Shown here: in pieces, positions 48,701 to 58,919 of the stretch
How the letters are laid out: each line of letters starts with the position of its first letter
Numbering within the stretch: the first letter of the stretch is position 1
Assembly (NCBI GenBank): GCA_973895155.1
Contig: OZ316894.1
Span: 9,982,001 to 10,046,000 of the forward strand
Length of the DNA: 64,000 nucleotides
From: Marsupella aquatica
Lineage: Eukaryota; Marchantiophyta
Reading direction: 5' to 3'
Position numbers and translations under genes: made by a program
Notes under the pieces: generated by a model
The model's input: the letters and a program-made list of their open reading frames with translations, nothing else
Told to the model about the DNA's origin: nothing
Databases searched by the model: none

Positions 48701-51700
48701 AGATGCCATTTTCTTTCAATCTCTGATTGGGGAGTTATAGGGTGGGGGGGAACTGGGTTTTGTACGTGTCGTAATAGATAGATAATGCATAGCAGAAGGA
48801 AAGCTCAAATTCTGACGACATCATGTGTAATATATTGACAGATTGCTACAGATGTTGTTGGTCTGGTCGATGAATGGGCGGCTCGATTTTTCGAAGAGCT
48901 AGATTACATACACGAGGGAGAGAATGCGATGCGTTTCGCGGCCCAAATGGAAGTGGATTTGCCACAGGTTTGGCTGCCTCTGCACTTCTTTTTTCTCACC
49001 ATGTATCACTTGCTGAAGTTCCAGCTGTTTTGGAGCAGTAGAGTACAATCGTCCTAGGGTGACGCGTTGTCCATTTTCTCGAAGTTTTGTTCTGTTTTCT
49101 CTGTTTTTTCTCGAAGTCCCACTCCTACCGCTTCTGCTACTACGTCTTCCCGCCTCTCAACAGTAGTATACAATTTTTCCAGGTCGTTGTTCCCAAGACA
49201 TACTCCAGTTATACATCTCGGCGGGTGCTCACAAGTGAATGGATCGAAGGAGAAAAGCTTTCACAAAGCAAAGCTTCTGATGTTGGAGATCTAGTCAACA
49301 TTGGCGTCATTTGCTACCTTAAACAAGTAGGTTTACTCTTTCTTTAGTACTCTTCTGGAATATTATATGCCCAGCAGCTAATTCAAAATAAAGTTCTGTT
49401 GACGACATTCTCTCAAGCTGCCGAGTCAATCTTGTGTTGCACTGAACAGAGTTGTGATTTGTTGTTGCTATGGTTGTTCTTGATTTTCAGCTACTCGACA
49501 CCGGACTCTTCCATGCGGATCCCCATCCTGGAAACCTGATTCGGACGCCTGACGGCAAGCTAGCTATTCTTGACTTTGGTAGGGTTTACCCCGGTGCTTT
49601 CCCACATCTTCCCAGTTCTCTTATCTCAGATATTTTCCTTCCATGTACCTGACCTTGGGCGAGCTAGACCTGAATGATATCCTCTGGTAGAATAATTCGA
49701 GACCTCATTGCGGTTATAGCCAGTTGCTCTGCTTGTTAGGCGACACGCCCATTGAGCTGCAGTGTTATCAGCTGTTGGAAGTACATTTGTTTGCACCGTA
49801 ATTTTCTTGGGTGTGTTAGTTTGTGAAACAACGAAGCATCTGCCTCGAGAGTTATTGATCTCTCTTCCACACTGGTTGCAGGATTGATGACTGAAATAAC
49901 CGACACACAGAAATATGGGATGATTGAAGCCATTTCACACCTTATCCACCGGGATTATGAAGCTATTGTAGAGGATTTTGTCGCTCTTGATTTCATTCCA
50001 GAAGGGGTGAACTTGAGTCCTATTATGCCTGTGTTAGCAAAAGTATTTGATCAAGCACTCGAAGGTGGAGGAGCTAAGAACATCAATTTCCAGGATCTAG
50101 CAGCAGACCTTGCTCAAATAACGTTTGACTACCCATTCCGAATTCCTCCCTATTTTGCTCTCATTATCAGGGCTATCGGGGTCTTGGAAGGCATAGCTTT
50201 GGTTGGCAATCCGGACTTCGCTATTGTCGACGAAGCTTATCCGTACATTGCCCAGGTAAGTTTGTTGTTCGCAACTCTTCTTGTGGACTACGCTTGACAA
50301 TCAGTTCTAGAACAGAAAGTATGGAGGTTCCAGCAGAATAGTGACGATCTGAGATTCCGCACGGTTCTAGAGCTTCTACTCGATTGTAAAACGCGTCTAA
50401 GTCTTTGGAATTTCGTTTGCAGAGACTGTTGACCGACGAAAATCCACGGTTGAGGGAGGCATTGCGGTATACAATTTATGGGAAGTCTGGAGTGTTCGAT
50501 GCAGATCGGTTCATTGACGTGATGGAGGCTTTTGAAACGTTTGCAGCGGCTGCAAGGACGGGTGGAGGCAGTGAGATGCAAGGCAACATGGCCTCATTGG
50601 GTTATATCCCGTCCCTCGCCTCTGGCAATGCCGTATTGCTTCAACCAGGGCCTAGCCAGAAGCAGCTGAAGCCTGCAGTGCAGCCCGGACAAACGAGGAC
50701 AGCATTGTTGTTTCTTTTCTCAGAGCAGGGGGAATTCTTCCGGGAGTTCATACTGGATGAGGTAAAACTCCGTGCAATTCCCTAAGTAATGCGCTAATCC
50801 TAGTCATTGCCTGTTTGGCCTATACGTAGTAATGTCTAGCGGTGAGAGGTTGTGAGCTGAAGTGATTGCCTGGTCATTCTCTGGCTGCTTTCGTCTGCAG
50901 AGCGTTTTATGAAGAGTATTGAGCTGATCACGCGGTCGGATGCTGCTTGTAGGTTGTGAAGGGTATCGATGCTGTATCAAGGGAGCAATTAGCTCGGGTC
51001 ATGGTTGTCCTTGGTATTGACAGACTGCGCCCAGTGTTCATGCAATCCGTGCTACCTGTTCTACCTGGTCTCAGACCACTCACATACGTACCTACCGTCA
51101 CACCTGAGGATGAAACAGTACTTCACAATGTGAACCGGATTATGGAGTTCCTCACAGTTGGTACACCGGCATCAAAGTCAATACCCCAGGTTAGACACTT
51201 CAACGAAGTATCAGTATGAGTTTCTTTCGTTGCAGTCCACCCGTCGAGTCCGGTCCTGTCCTGTACAGGACATTCTACATTTATCAGATGTTTGATCTCG
51301 TACACTAGCATTAGAATCCAGCCCTCCTTTTGAGTGTCTCCACTTAATTTGGTCCACTGCTACAAAAGAGACCAAAACCCCACTACCATGATAGGCAAAC
51401 ACAATGGTTACGTCTCTTCCGTGGATACACCAGATGGCCTCTATCCCTTGATGAAAACTGATCTTCCCTCTAGTTATTTGTAATCACAGTAGTCACATCA
51501 GACCATGGCGGCAAAGACAAGTTTGTCTTCTGCGAGGGACGCTTTTTCTAGTCCAGCTGCTTTCTACTCTTTCTTGTGATGTAAACCCAATTTGGATTTC
51601 TCCAGAGAGCCAGTGTGTATGGCCTTGTTTTCGACGGAGAAGGTTACAAATACTTTGTGGGATTTCCTTCTGAAATTGAATTGTTGCTAGATAGAAGGCA

Positions 51701-51895
51701 TAACCCTTTTCTGCTATTTTCTGACTCCTTTGTGTTCTTCTGGCTCAGGATCGGAATTTGCAAATTTACGAAGTTGTACAAGAGCTCCTACCAGTTCTAC
51801 CAAACGTTGCAATTCAGGTACTCCCAGAAATTGTAAATCGATTGGTGTCAAGGGTTGTAGCCCGGACTCTGCGTGAGATTGCCCTTACCTTTTAA
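45778..51895 (+). CDS. ABC1K: Plastid ABC1-like atypical kinase (ABC1K family), 789 aa, 13 exons
   Basis: Exons by GT-AG with agreeing phases: 45778-45963, 46698-46847, 47096-47275, 47735-47878, 48215-48320, 48524-48672, 48842-48967, 49183-49326, 49491-49578, 49882-50255, 50423-50761, 50953-51189, 51749-51895 (2370 bp). The N-terminus (about 1-45) is rich in Ala, Ser and Arg and acidic-poor, as a chloroplast transit peptide; VRAVA is a plausible cleavage region. LMRGLRGQNL is a plant ABC1K marker. Kinase features in order: K194-x-G-Q197, the Ala-rich/SLGQV loop (254-261), Lys276 (VAVKVQRP), E324-x-D326, HADPHPGNL (403-411) and LDFG (422-425). These define the ABC1/UbiB/ADCK group, which supports prenylquinone metabolism and plastoglobule function in plastids. 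A long C-terminal region (about 430-789) suggests an ABC1K6-like subtype, but I cannot assign it surely. Polyadenylation signal candidate near 52154. Intact. Confidence 0.95.
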
Positions 51896-54080
51896 TTCTT
51901 TTGAAACCGCTCACGGTGGTAACACGCCCTCATCGGTTTAGAGGTGGTTGACATTCAATTCTTCTAGTAAAATAGTAAGTTCTGTGACTAGTTCATTAAT
52001 TGCGGCAAGCTGGGGCAATCAAGCAAGCCGCACAGATAATATTGCTGGGGTGAGTCATGCCATGAAGCCTGGGGTTTTCCTTCAAGATTTCTGAAGGAGA
52101 CTGTCGCCGTCCGTAGATGTGTAGAGTACATCCTTCCAAAATTATGTCAGTAAAATAAAATCCAAAGCTGATCGAGCCCAGCTATGTGTACCATATCAAG
52201 TGCAGGAATAAAAAGAAAATCACTGCGAACCGTCCTCTTGAGTTTTGGGTTGGTCCAAAATTTTGAGGTTGAAAGTGCCCATTTTTCGTTCCCACCATGC
52301 ATTGTCTGGCATTCAGACTTCTTTCTTTGTGTTTTATATTTTCTATTGTATCCTTCATCATGCATCAGCAAGGCACAATTACTCCTCTATCCTAGGACAC
52401 ACAAGGCACGGTGTGTCTTCGAATTGAGCGTGCAAGGGGAGGAGAGGGGAGTGGGGATAACAAAATAATCGCAACTCCTTTTTTTACTCATTAAGAACAT
52501 TGTCGACTAATTATGGAGACCTCTGTCCACCAAGTTTTTAATATGGACAATGGCGGTTTAAGGAAGAGTGCTGCGTCAAAGGTTGATTAGTGAGTGAGAA
52601 TCTGCCAAATATACATATTGTCTTCTCATTATATTTCATTAAAAACGTTCATACATTCACAGGGTTCTTGACTGAAAATATGGTCTTATAGTATCATTTG
52701 TTCATGGTGACCATGGTAGTTCTCAGTATGAATGACACTAGTGCCCAAGCACATGTGCTAGGATTGGGCCAATCAGAATTGTGGGCTCCTCCTGAATGTC
52801 TATTTAAGGTTGACCCAACAACCCATAATGGGGCAGCAAGTGACCAAAACCCCTTCAGAGGACAATCTGTTTTGCTACAAAAATACCAAGTGAAAATTTC
52901 AGGTAATGTTTGTGAAACTTTGGGAAAAATGATAATTCATATTTAAGAATATTCCAATCATTGTGATGTAAAACACTAATTCCTAGTTCAAGTACTACAA
53001 TGAAATCTAGAGAAATTGTTTCCAGAAAAACAGTTAGTACATTAGTGCAGGTATGCACAGACCTGATCTCCCTACCTACTCTACACTTTGGGGGTCATCA
53101 GGCCGAACATGGGGAGGGTTTCCAATGTGACTGGGGGGGGGGGGGGCGGGGGGCTTTAGGCAAACTTGGGAACACATGTGGTCATCGTGTTGTACCCATA
53201 TATCACTAAAGTGAGTTCCTTTGCATACTATAAATTTAGACCTGCCAAAATGTGCCAGGTGTGGAGAAAATAAATGCAAGATGGGAATGGACCAAACTGT
53301 CCTCAAAAGGGGTCTAAGGTTTAGATTACATCAGCAAAAAAGCCTGCAAAATAGGGCTCAATAAGGCAGCAGGTGACTAGGATTAGAAATTGTGTTGCAT
53401 GTTAGCATGTTCCCACGCCCATCTGTATAACTAATGGCAATGAGAAGCTAGAGTTGAGGTCTACAGTAGGTTTTTAGAGTGCCTCTACTGTAGATAGTGA
53501 CTCTAGAGTCCCACCAACCTTTTTGTGGATGGAAAGAAGATGGATATTTGTATGTCATTATGATGTTTATGCATTCATCATTTCTACTAGAATTCAAGGA
53601 ATGGGCTTCTGAGCTTGTTTCAATATCTACAATTGCATCTTAGAGGTTAAAAACAAAGGCACCCTCTTTGCGGATCTTGCAAAGCCCCCTTATTATGCTC
53701 ACTCTCTAGGGCAGTGGACACCCACCACTTTTTCGGTTCAGCAAACTTCACTAGATTCGACCACTCTCTAAAGCTCACCACTTATGGCTACCATAGGCTA
53801 CATTAACCTTTTTTTCGTCTAGAAACATATCCTATTGTCCAGAATCTAACGATCATCCTTAAACCTAGGGAGATCGGACGGTCAAAAATTAATCTAGTAA
53901 AACTAGATAAAGCTGATTATCCTAGCATCTTCTCCTTGATTGGTCACACCTGCGAAATTAAAAAAACTCTAAAAATGTCGCTGGCACCTACCTACCTCCT
54001 GCCGTGCTCCCACGTTGCAGTCCCTCGCATCGTTCGCAGAGAAACCGCACGCCACTTGGCAGCGCACAATTGAGCTTTGC
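51896..54080. other. Gene-free interval with old repeat sequence
   Basis: Holds the presumed ABC1K 3' UTR, a G tract at 53133-53153 (14 G, one C, then G), a segment at 53420-53590 resembling the insertion at 40998-41973, and a block at 53838-53915 shared with 25200-25265. No coding sequence is supportable. Confidence 0.5.
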
Positions 54081-54090
54081 TCTGCCATCG

Positions 54091-54355
54091 TACGTGGCAT
54101 CCGCTAGATTCGGATCGAATTCAGATTCAGATTCGCGATCCGTTGATCGTCACCGTTCGTTCCAGCCACTGCCCGCCTGCCCGCCTGCCCCATGCCCCCT
54201 TCACGTGTTTTCAGTCTCTGGAAAAAGTTGTCCTTCGGTCCACAAATTTTTCTCCCTTTCCTTTTCGCTTCCCTTTTCGCCCGAGGCGAAAACAGACGTG
54301 TCGACTCATCCAACAATCCGACGTGGTGGAGGGCAGGTGGATCTCGTGGACACGT
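54091..54355. promoter_or_regulatory. Cluster of five ACGTG (ABRE/G-box) motifs
   Basis: TACGTGGC at 54091-54098, CACGTG at 54202-54207, ACGTGTC at 54296-54302, ACGTGG at 54321-54326, and GACACGT (ACGTGTC on the minus strand) at 54349-54355. These are the core sites of bZIP factors in abscisic-acid and drought responses in plants. They lie 255-520 bp before the ATG of the small ORF at 54610, which suggests it is stress-inducible. The start of transcription is not visible. Confidence 0.62.
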
Positions 54356-54609
54356 ATTGGGTCCACCGAAATGATGCAAGGACCCCCTTCCAGCCTACAA
54401 ACACCATCGCGGCCCTCACCAATCCTCAGTATTGCACAGCTTTTATCGTCGTCCCATTGAAATTGCATTGGACTGAGTCGAATTGGATTTTTCTGCTATC
54501 GACTAGCTAGTGAGTTGAGTTCCGAGCTCTCAGGGAAGTGCTAATTTGAGCAAATCGCATTTGCGCGAGGGACAGTTCGAGCGTCAAAATTAGTCATCCA
54601 CCGCCACCG

Positions 54610-54828
54610 ATGGGGCAGAGTCATCCCAAGGAGGGTCCTCCGCACCAGAGCCCTCCAGGTCCTGGCCATCAACCTCAAGCAGTGCACCAACCAGGTCCTC
54701 AAAGCGGCCCTCCCCATCAGACTGCCCCTCACATTCAGTCTGGACCTGGCGGAGGAGGAGGTCCAGGCCCCAACAAAGGCGGTCCAGGTGGAGGCGGTCC
54801 GGGCGGCCCAGGGGGCCACCCTCGCTGA
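54610..54828 (+). CDS. Small Pro/Gly/His/Gln-rich hydrophilic protein, 72 aa
   Basis: I do not recognise a named family. The ORF starts at an ATG in good context (CACCGATGGGG) and ends in TGA. The first half is Pro/His/Gln/Ser-rich (PPHQSPPGPGHQPQAVHQPG), the second is Gly/Pro-rich (GPGGGGGPGPN, GGPGGGGPGGPGG). It has no hydrophobic segment, signal peptide or Cys, so it should be soluble and disordered. Gly2 with Ser4 could be N-myristoylated, though Pro at position 6 is unfavourable. The upstream ACGTG cluster and the composition recall small desiccation-related hydrophilic proteins; that is inference. Low complexity means a chance frame is possible, but the single-frame reading, the start context and the promoter motifs favour a real gene. 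Confidence 0.55.
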   Translation: MGQSHPKEGPPHQSPPGPGHQPQAVHQPGPQSGPPHQTAPHIQSGPGGGGGPGPNKGGPGGGGPGGPGGHPR

Positions 54829-55134
54829 GCAAAGATGGGGTGAGCAAATGTCGACGTGACTGGTCTTCCTTTTGGTGGGTAGCGCTAGAGTTTCTGCTGT
54901 AGACGTATTTCTGTCCAATTTGGTGCTTCGTACTCTCGCAGTCTCGCCTTGTTGAATCTGCTAGCTGTTGTCTCTTATGACATAGAAACAAGATTGTTTT
55001 TTGTGGTCACAAGTGGGAGTTAAGCTGAAATCGTTTCTGTCCCACTGACCTTACCCACATGACTTCTGGTGTGCTTTGCTTACATTTCATTACATATTTC
55101 TGGGATATTTACGTTGGCCTTTGGTGTCCGGCTG

Positions 55135-55266
55135 CAGATGGGAAGGACCATGGTGCTCTTGTATGAAAGCTGCACTCGTACAAAGTAGAGTAGCGAAACT
55201 GCATATGGGAAGGACCATGGTGCTGTTGTATGAAAGCTGCACTCGTACAAAGTAATGTAGCGAAGC
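55135..55266. repeat. Tandem duplication, ~67-bp period
   Basis: Two copies of ATGGGAAGGACCATGGTGCT continuing TTGTATGAAAGCTGCACTCG and TACAAAGTA; copies start near 55138 and 55205 and differ at a few positions. Confidence 0.9.
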
Positions 55267-56529
55267 ACAGCTCAGTTAGACGTCTCAGCAGATATGGTAA
55301 TACGTAAAGTGGAAAGATTGGTCAAGAAGGCTAACACTGTACATAAATACTGAAATATGAATGGGAATCATGAAATTATAATGTCGACCTGAGTACTTCG
55401 ATGGCTGACAGGAAGCAGTTAAGAGCCTGTGTTCTCTTAGTTCGCTTTCTGCAAGTTATTCTGCTTTTACAGCTGCCAATTACCTCCTTTCCCTCCAATT
55501 TCCCATGCTTTTCCTTGGAGGACGTTGAATGATATTTCAGTTTCTACTTGATCTAAACTTCTGTATGCCAAACGGGGAAGATTAAAGTTTGGAACTTCTG
55601 GACTTCTAGGATTGTCAGATATAGCGACGATGGCATGTCAGCCATAAGCATTTGTCGAAATCGTGATCTTCCATTTGGCCACCTACTAAGTGTCGGCAGC
55701 AGTCGCTGGTAATAGATCACTACACCTGACGATAATGTCACCATTAGAAAGTTAAAGCACAAACACGGCGAACCTGTACAAATCTAAGCTTTTCCGAAGC
55801 TTGCTGGCTACTTAATAGTTGGTGGTGGTTGACATCCGTAGTAAACGAAAATCCACTTCAAACAGAATAAAATGCTACTGAGCATTACAAATAATTGTCA
55901 ACTCGTCGTCTTTTGCTTACAACCTTGTCATATATCCTACAGCTACTATACGGGCAAAGGTCAGCTGACCATAGCGCCTTGGAAAACAACAGGCCGATGA
56001 CTTCCTTGAAAAATAGCTAGCAGAGAAGAATTGGTGCAAACCTCTTGTTTCAGACGAAGTGGAACATATTCGAGTGCTCAGCAAGATGCAAATTGTGTCG
56101 AGTAACCAGCCGTCGACTGAACTGAAGAAGTACAAAGTTCTCTAAAAACATCTGTTGCAAATCGTTTAGTCAGTTTTTAAACCCCCCTCCCCGCGAAGAA
56201 AGGCTCTTGAATAGTTTTACAAGTGAATTTAAAATGTCGGGTTGGCAACAATTGATGCATCAAATAATCTTGGACGATTGTACAGACTACTACAAAACAC
56301 ACTTCAGCTTCAGGAAGTAACAATTGCAAAACGCGTGGCAAATGAATTGATGCGATAACCCCAAAATTCATCGTCGGTAAGGCTGACTCGAAACAACTTC
56401 ACTACTGCAGCCAAAACCGTTTCACTAATGAATTCAGAAAACCAATTTATATGTTCTTTCCATAATCATGCTTCTTCCGAGGCTTTTTACCAAATCCAAG
56501 TTCATCACAACTCCTGTAAGCTCATTTCT

Positions 56530-56690
56530 TCAGAGCAACCTAGTGGTTGTCATTGAAACGCAGAGTCTCAAGCAAATGTAACAGAACAACCTAATGTTTG
56601 TAATTGAAACGAAGTGTCTCGAGCAAATGTAACGGGTGGTTGGCATTGTCTCTAGCTGAAGTAACGAGTAGTCATTGAAACCCAGACTCT
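56530..56690. repeat. Degenerate tandem repeat, 2-3 units
   Basis: Units share CAACCTA(G/A)TG, TTG(T)AATTGAAACG, AG(T)GTCTC and AGCAAATGTAAC; the third unit is weaker. Period about 55 bp. Confidence 0.7.
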
Positions 56691-57162
56691 CGAGCTTGAT
56701 GTTTAGAATTTGTTTCCAGTAAATGAGCAAATTCTGTCTTCTTACATAAAACCTGAGTCTGTCCACTTGAACGCATATGAAAACTTTGTTCCTTCCCTTA
56801 GCAAGTGTCTGAAGAGAATGCAACCACTCGGTTTAAATCCGAAATTCACCATTGGGAGCATGAAATCAGAGGTACCGAGCGGTCGTCATTGAAACCCTAA
56901 ACATTTCCGTTACACCCTTGAATAAGTTGCAGTTATCCACAGTCATTTATTGGGATTGTTCTCAATCAATGGTTCGTCCAATATTCTCGTCAAAGACTTG
57001 TGGTGCGCTCAATCCACGGTGGGGCATTTCTTGAGCAAATGTGAGAAGGGAAGAAATTCGAGACTTCAATGACAATTATGCTTTCACTTCTAAATGAGGT
57101 TGTTGTATTCGCATACTGATTAACTGCCATGTGTGACAACGACGATGAAGGATGATAGTCGT

Positions 57163-57200
57163 CGGGGATCATCCTCCACAGATCTTGAGGATGATCCCCG
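57163..57200. repeat. Perfect 14-bp hairpin
   Basis: CGGGGATCATCCTC (57163-57176) and GAGGATGATCCCCG (57187-57200) are perfect reverse complements around a 10-base loop. There is no T-run after it and no gene ending nearby, so its role is unknown; it may be a short palindromic transposon footprint or a small-RNA precursor fragment. Confidence 0.9.
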
Positions 57201-57633
57201 AGTTTCCACCAAAATTTTGTAGATGACCAAAATGCATTTTGTTCTTCCCTCCGGATTCCTATGTAGTTAATTAAGTGATGACCAAGATGCTTGATATGTT
57301 TCCCATTAGCAGTTTCCAGGTCCGTCCGTCAGTGACCAAATGTAGTAACTGCATAACATTTCCTTAGATAATATTTGCAAGTGGGTTTTAGACACGACCG
57401 AGACAATATTTCGTACTTGCCATCCTCTACGTTATGTCCAGCACCTGACCGGTAGCCTCACATTATGGAGGTACGCTGTGTTGTGTTTTCGGCAAATATA
57501 ATTAGTTGCATTCTTGTTCCATTTTCCTCGAATTAGAACGGCTGCAATGCTTACCCTTTCTTCTCGAAATTGACGAACCGGACGTACATGTGCCCCGTCC
57601 ATAAAAATACGATCCGATGGGCTCGATTTCTCA

Positions 57634-57702
57634 ATTGCTGAATTGATGCTGAATTGGTGCTGAATTGGTGCTGTATTGGTGCCGCATTGGTGCTGAATTG
57701 CT
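57634..57702. repeat. 12-bp minisatellite (TTGGTGCTGAAT)
   Basis: Five to six head-to-tail copies of a TTGGTGCTGAAT unit with small changes (TTGATGCTGAAT, TTGGTGCTGTAT, TTGGTGCCGCAT). Confidence 0.9.
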
Positions 57703-58726
57703 TCAAATTGCCTCTTCATTTTCAGTGTTTGCCTCGATATGGTACTACGGTTTGTGAACTTAGCAGCAAACTGAGAGATTCTTACATTTCAAACTTGTAA
57801 TTCTGTGCCAGTGTGAAAATGTCGTCTCACCGGCAGATTCAAGGTCATCTGCGAGGCTGTGAGAGCACCTGTGCACACCATTCTTGTTGGCATATTAACA
57901 GAGATGACGTTAGGGAGCTGCCAATGATAACTTGACAGCACTTCGAGAATGACTCCTTCTAATGTCAACTTATTTCAACTGCTTGTGAGACTTTTGATAG
58001 TGCCTTGGAACCTATGAACATGGCATTCTGTTGGCCGAGTGTGATGGCATGACCTTGTAAATTGTGCACCGTTCTAAAACCGACACTGCCATCATGAAAG
58101 GTGAGGATGATTCTCATTAAGGACGTTCAAGCACGCGGGTCGAATGAGGTGGTACATCTAGTATCTGGCATCTGGTCTAAGCTTCCTGTTGGGCGTCAGT
58201 TGTCCCCGGATTTTATCCAACTATATGGCGGTTCACACGAGTTTTGATTCAGAAATCCGACCATCGAAAAGAGGAAAATGGAAGCCTGAGCAAAAGCTTC
58301 TGTCCTTCAATTTGGCCCCGGAGAAGCTGCAATCCTACTGGAGACTTTCGTGACATACAGCAACGTCACTGAACTCGAATCCCTAGCACACACTTTGGAG
58401 GTTCTCAGCGATTATCGTATCGCCTGCTCGTGAGGAGAAAAGCAAGCCCACCATGAATGCATTACGGATGAACTCGAATCCACATCAAACTATTTTCCGC
58501 AAGTCTCCAAGAAGTTAACCATTCTCTCAGGTTGGAATGAATATTGCGGATCGACTCGAATCCCATCAGCTGCTCGAGAGATGGATCGAGCACAGAGTCG
58601 AGAATAGCAATCCGTCGAGACGAATGTCTCTCGACCTGAACTGACTAAACTCTCGTCATTCTTTCCCGAAAAGTATCGTGCAAACGATGTTCAGTCCACG
58701 AGATCTGGAGCACGTGCGCGCTTCGT

Positions 58727-58788
58727 GTCCCCCGTCGCAAGTAGAATAAGACCATAAGTACGGAGTAAATCTTCTTGGGAGGTATATA
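58727..58788 (+). promoter_or_regulatory. U6 promoter: upstream element and TATA box
   Basis: TATATA at 58783-58788 lies 25-30 bases before the U6 start, as expected for plant snRNA genes. GTCCCCCGTCG at 58727-58737 matches the plant USE consensus RTCCCACATCG at 9 of 11 positions. The USE-TATA gap is about 45 bp, longer than the ~23-25 bp known for plant Pol III U6 genes and the ~33-34 bp of Pol II snRNA genes, so the USE assignment is tentative. Confidence 0.72.
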
Positions 58789-58812
58789 TGTTGGAGCTGC
58801 AGCCATTCTCTC

Positions 58813-58832
58813 GTCCCTTCGGGGACATCCGA

Positions 58833-58864
<32 letters not shown>

Positions 58865-58914
58865 GGCCCCTGCGCAAGGATGACACGCACAAATCGAGAA
58901 ATGGTCCAAATTTT
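58813..58914 (+). ncRNA. U6: U6 spliceosomal small nuclear RNA
   Basis: A 102-nt match to plant U6 over its full length: 5' stem-loop (GTCCCTTCGGGGACATCCG), the ACAGAGA box that pairs with the 5' splice site (ATACAGAGAAGATTAGCA), the AGC triad region, and the 3' end CGAGAAATGGTCCAAATTTT. The visible difference from the angiosperm sequence is ATAAATCG reading ACAAATCG (near 58889-58896). It is transcribed by RNA polymerase III and acts in the nucleus as the catalytic core of the spliceosome. A seven-T run follows as terminator. Promoter elements are intact, so it looks functional. Confidence 0.98.
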
Positions 58915-58917
58915 TTT
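58911..58917 (+). terminator. Pol III T-run of U6
   Basis: Seven consecutive T residues right at the 3' end of the U6 coding sequence, the standard Pol III stop. Confidence 0.93.
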
Positions 58918-58919
58918 GC

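Larger units (their letters stand above)
54829..58726. other. Gene-free interval with short repeats
   Basis: Contains a tandem duplication at 55135-55266, a degenerate ~55-bp repeat at 56530-56690, a perfect hairpin at 57163-57200 and a 12-bp minisatellite at 57634-57702, listed separately. The string ACTCGAATCC recurs near 58373, 58471 and 58553. No ORF has recognisable motifs. Confidence 0.5.

Noticed and set aside
58656-58892. 78-codon minus-strand frame
   Set aside because: It is antisense across the U6 gene and its promoter.
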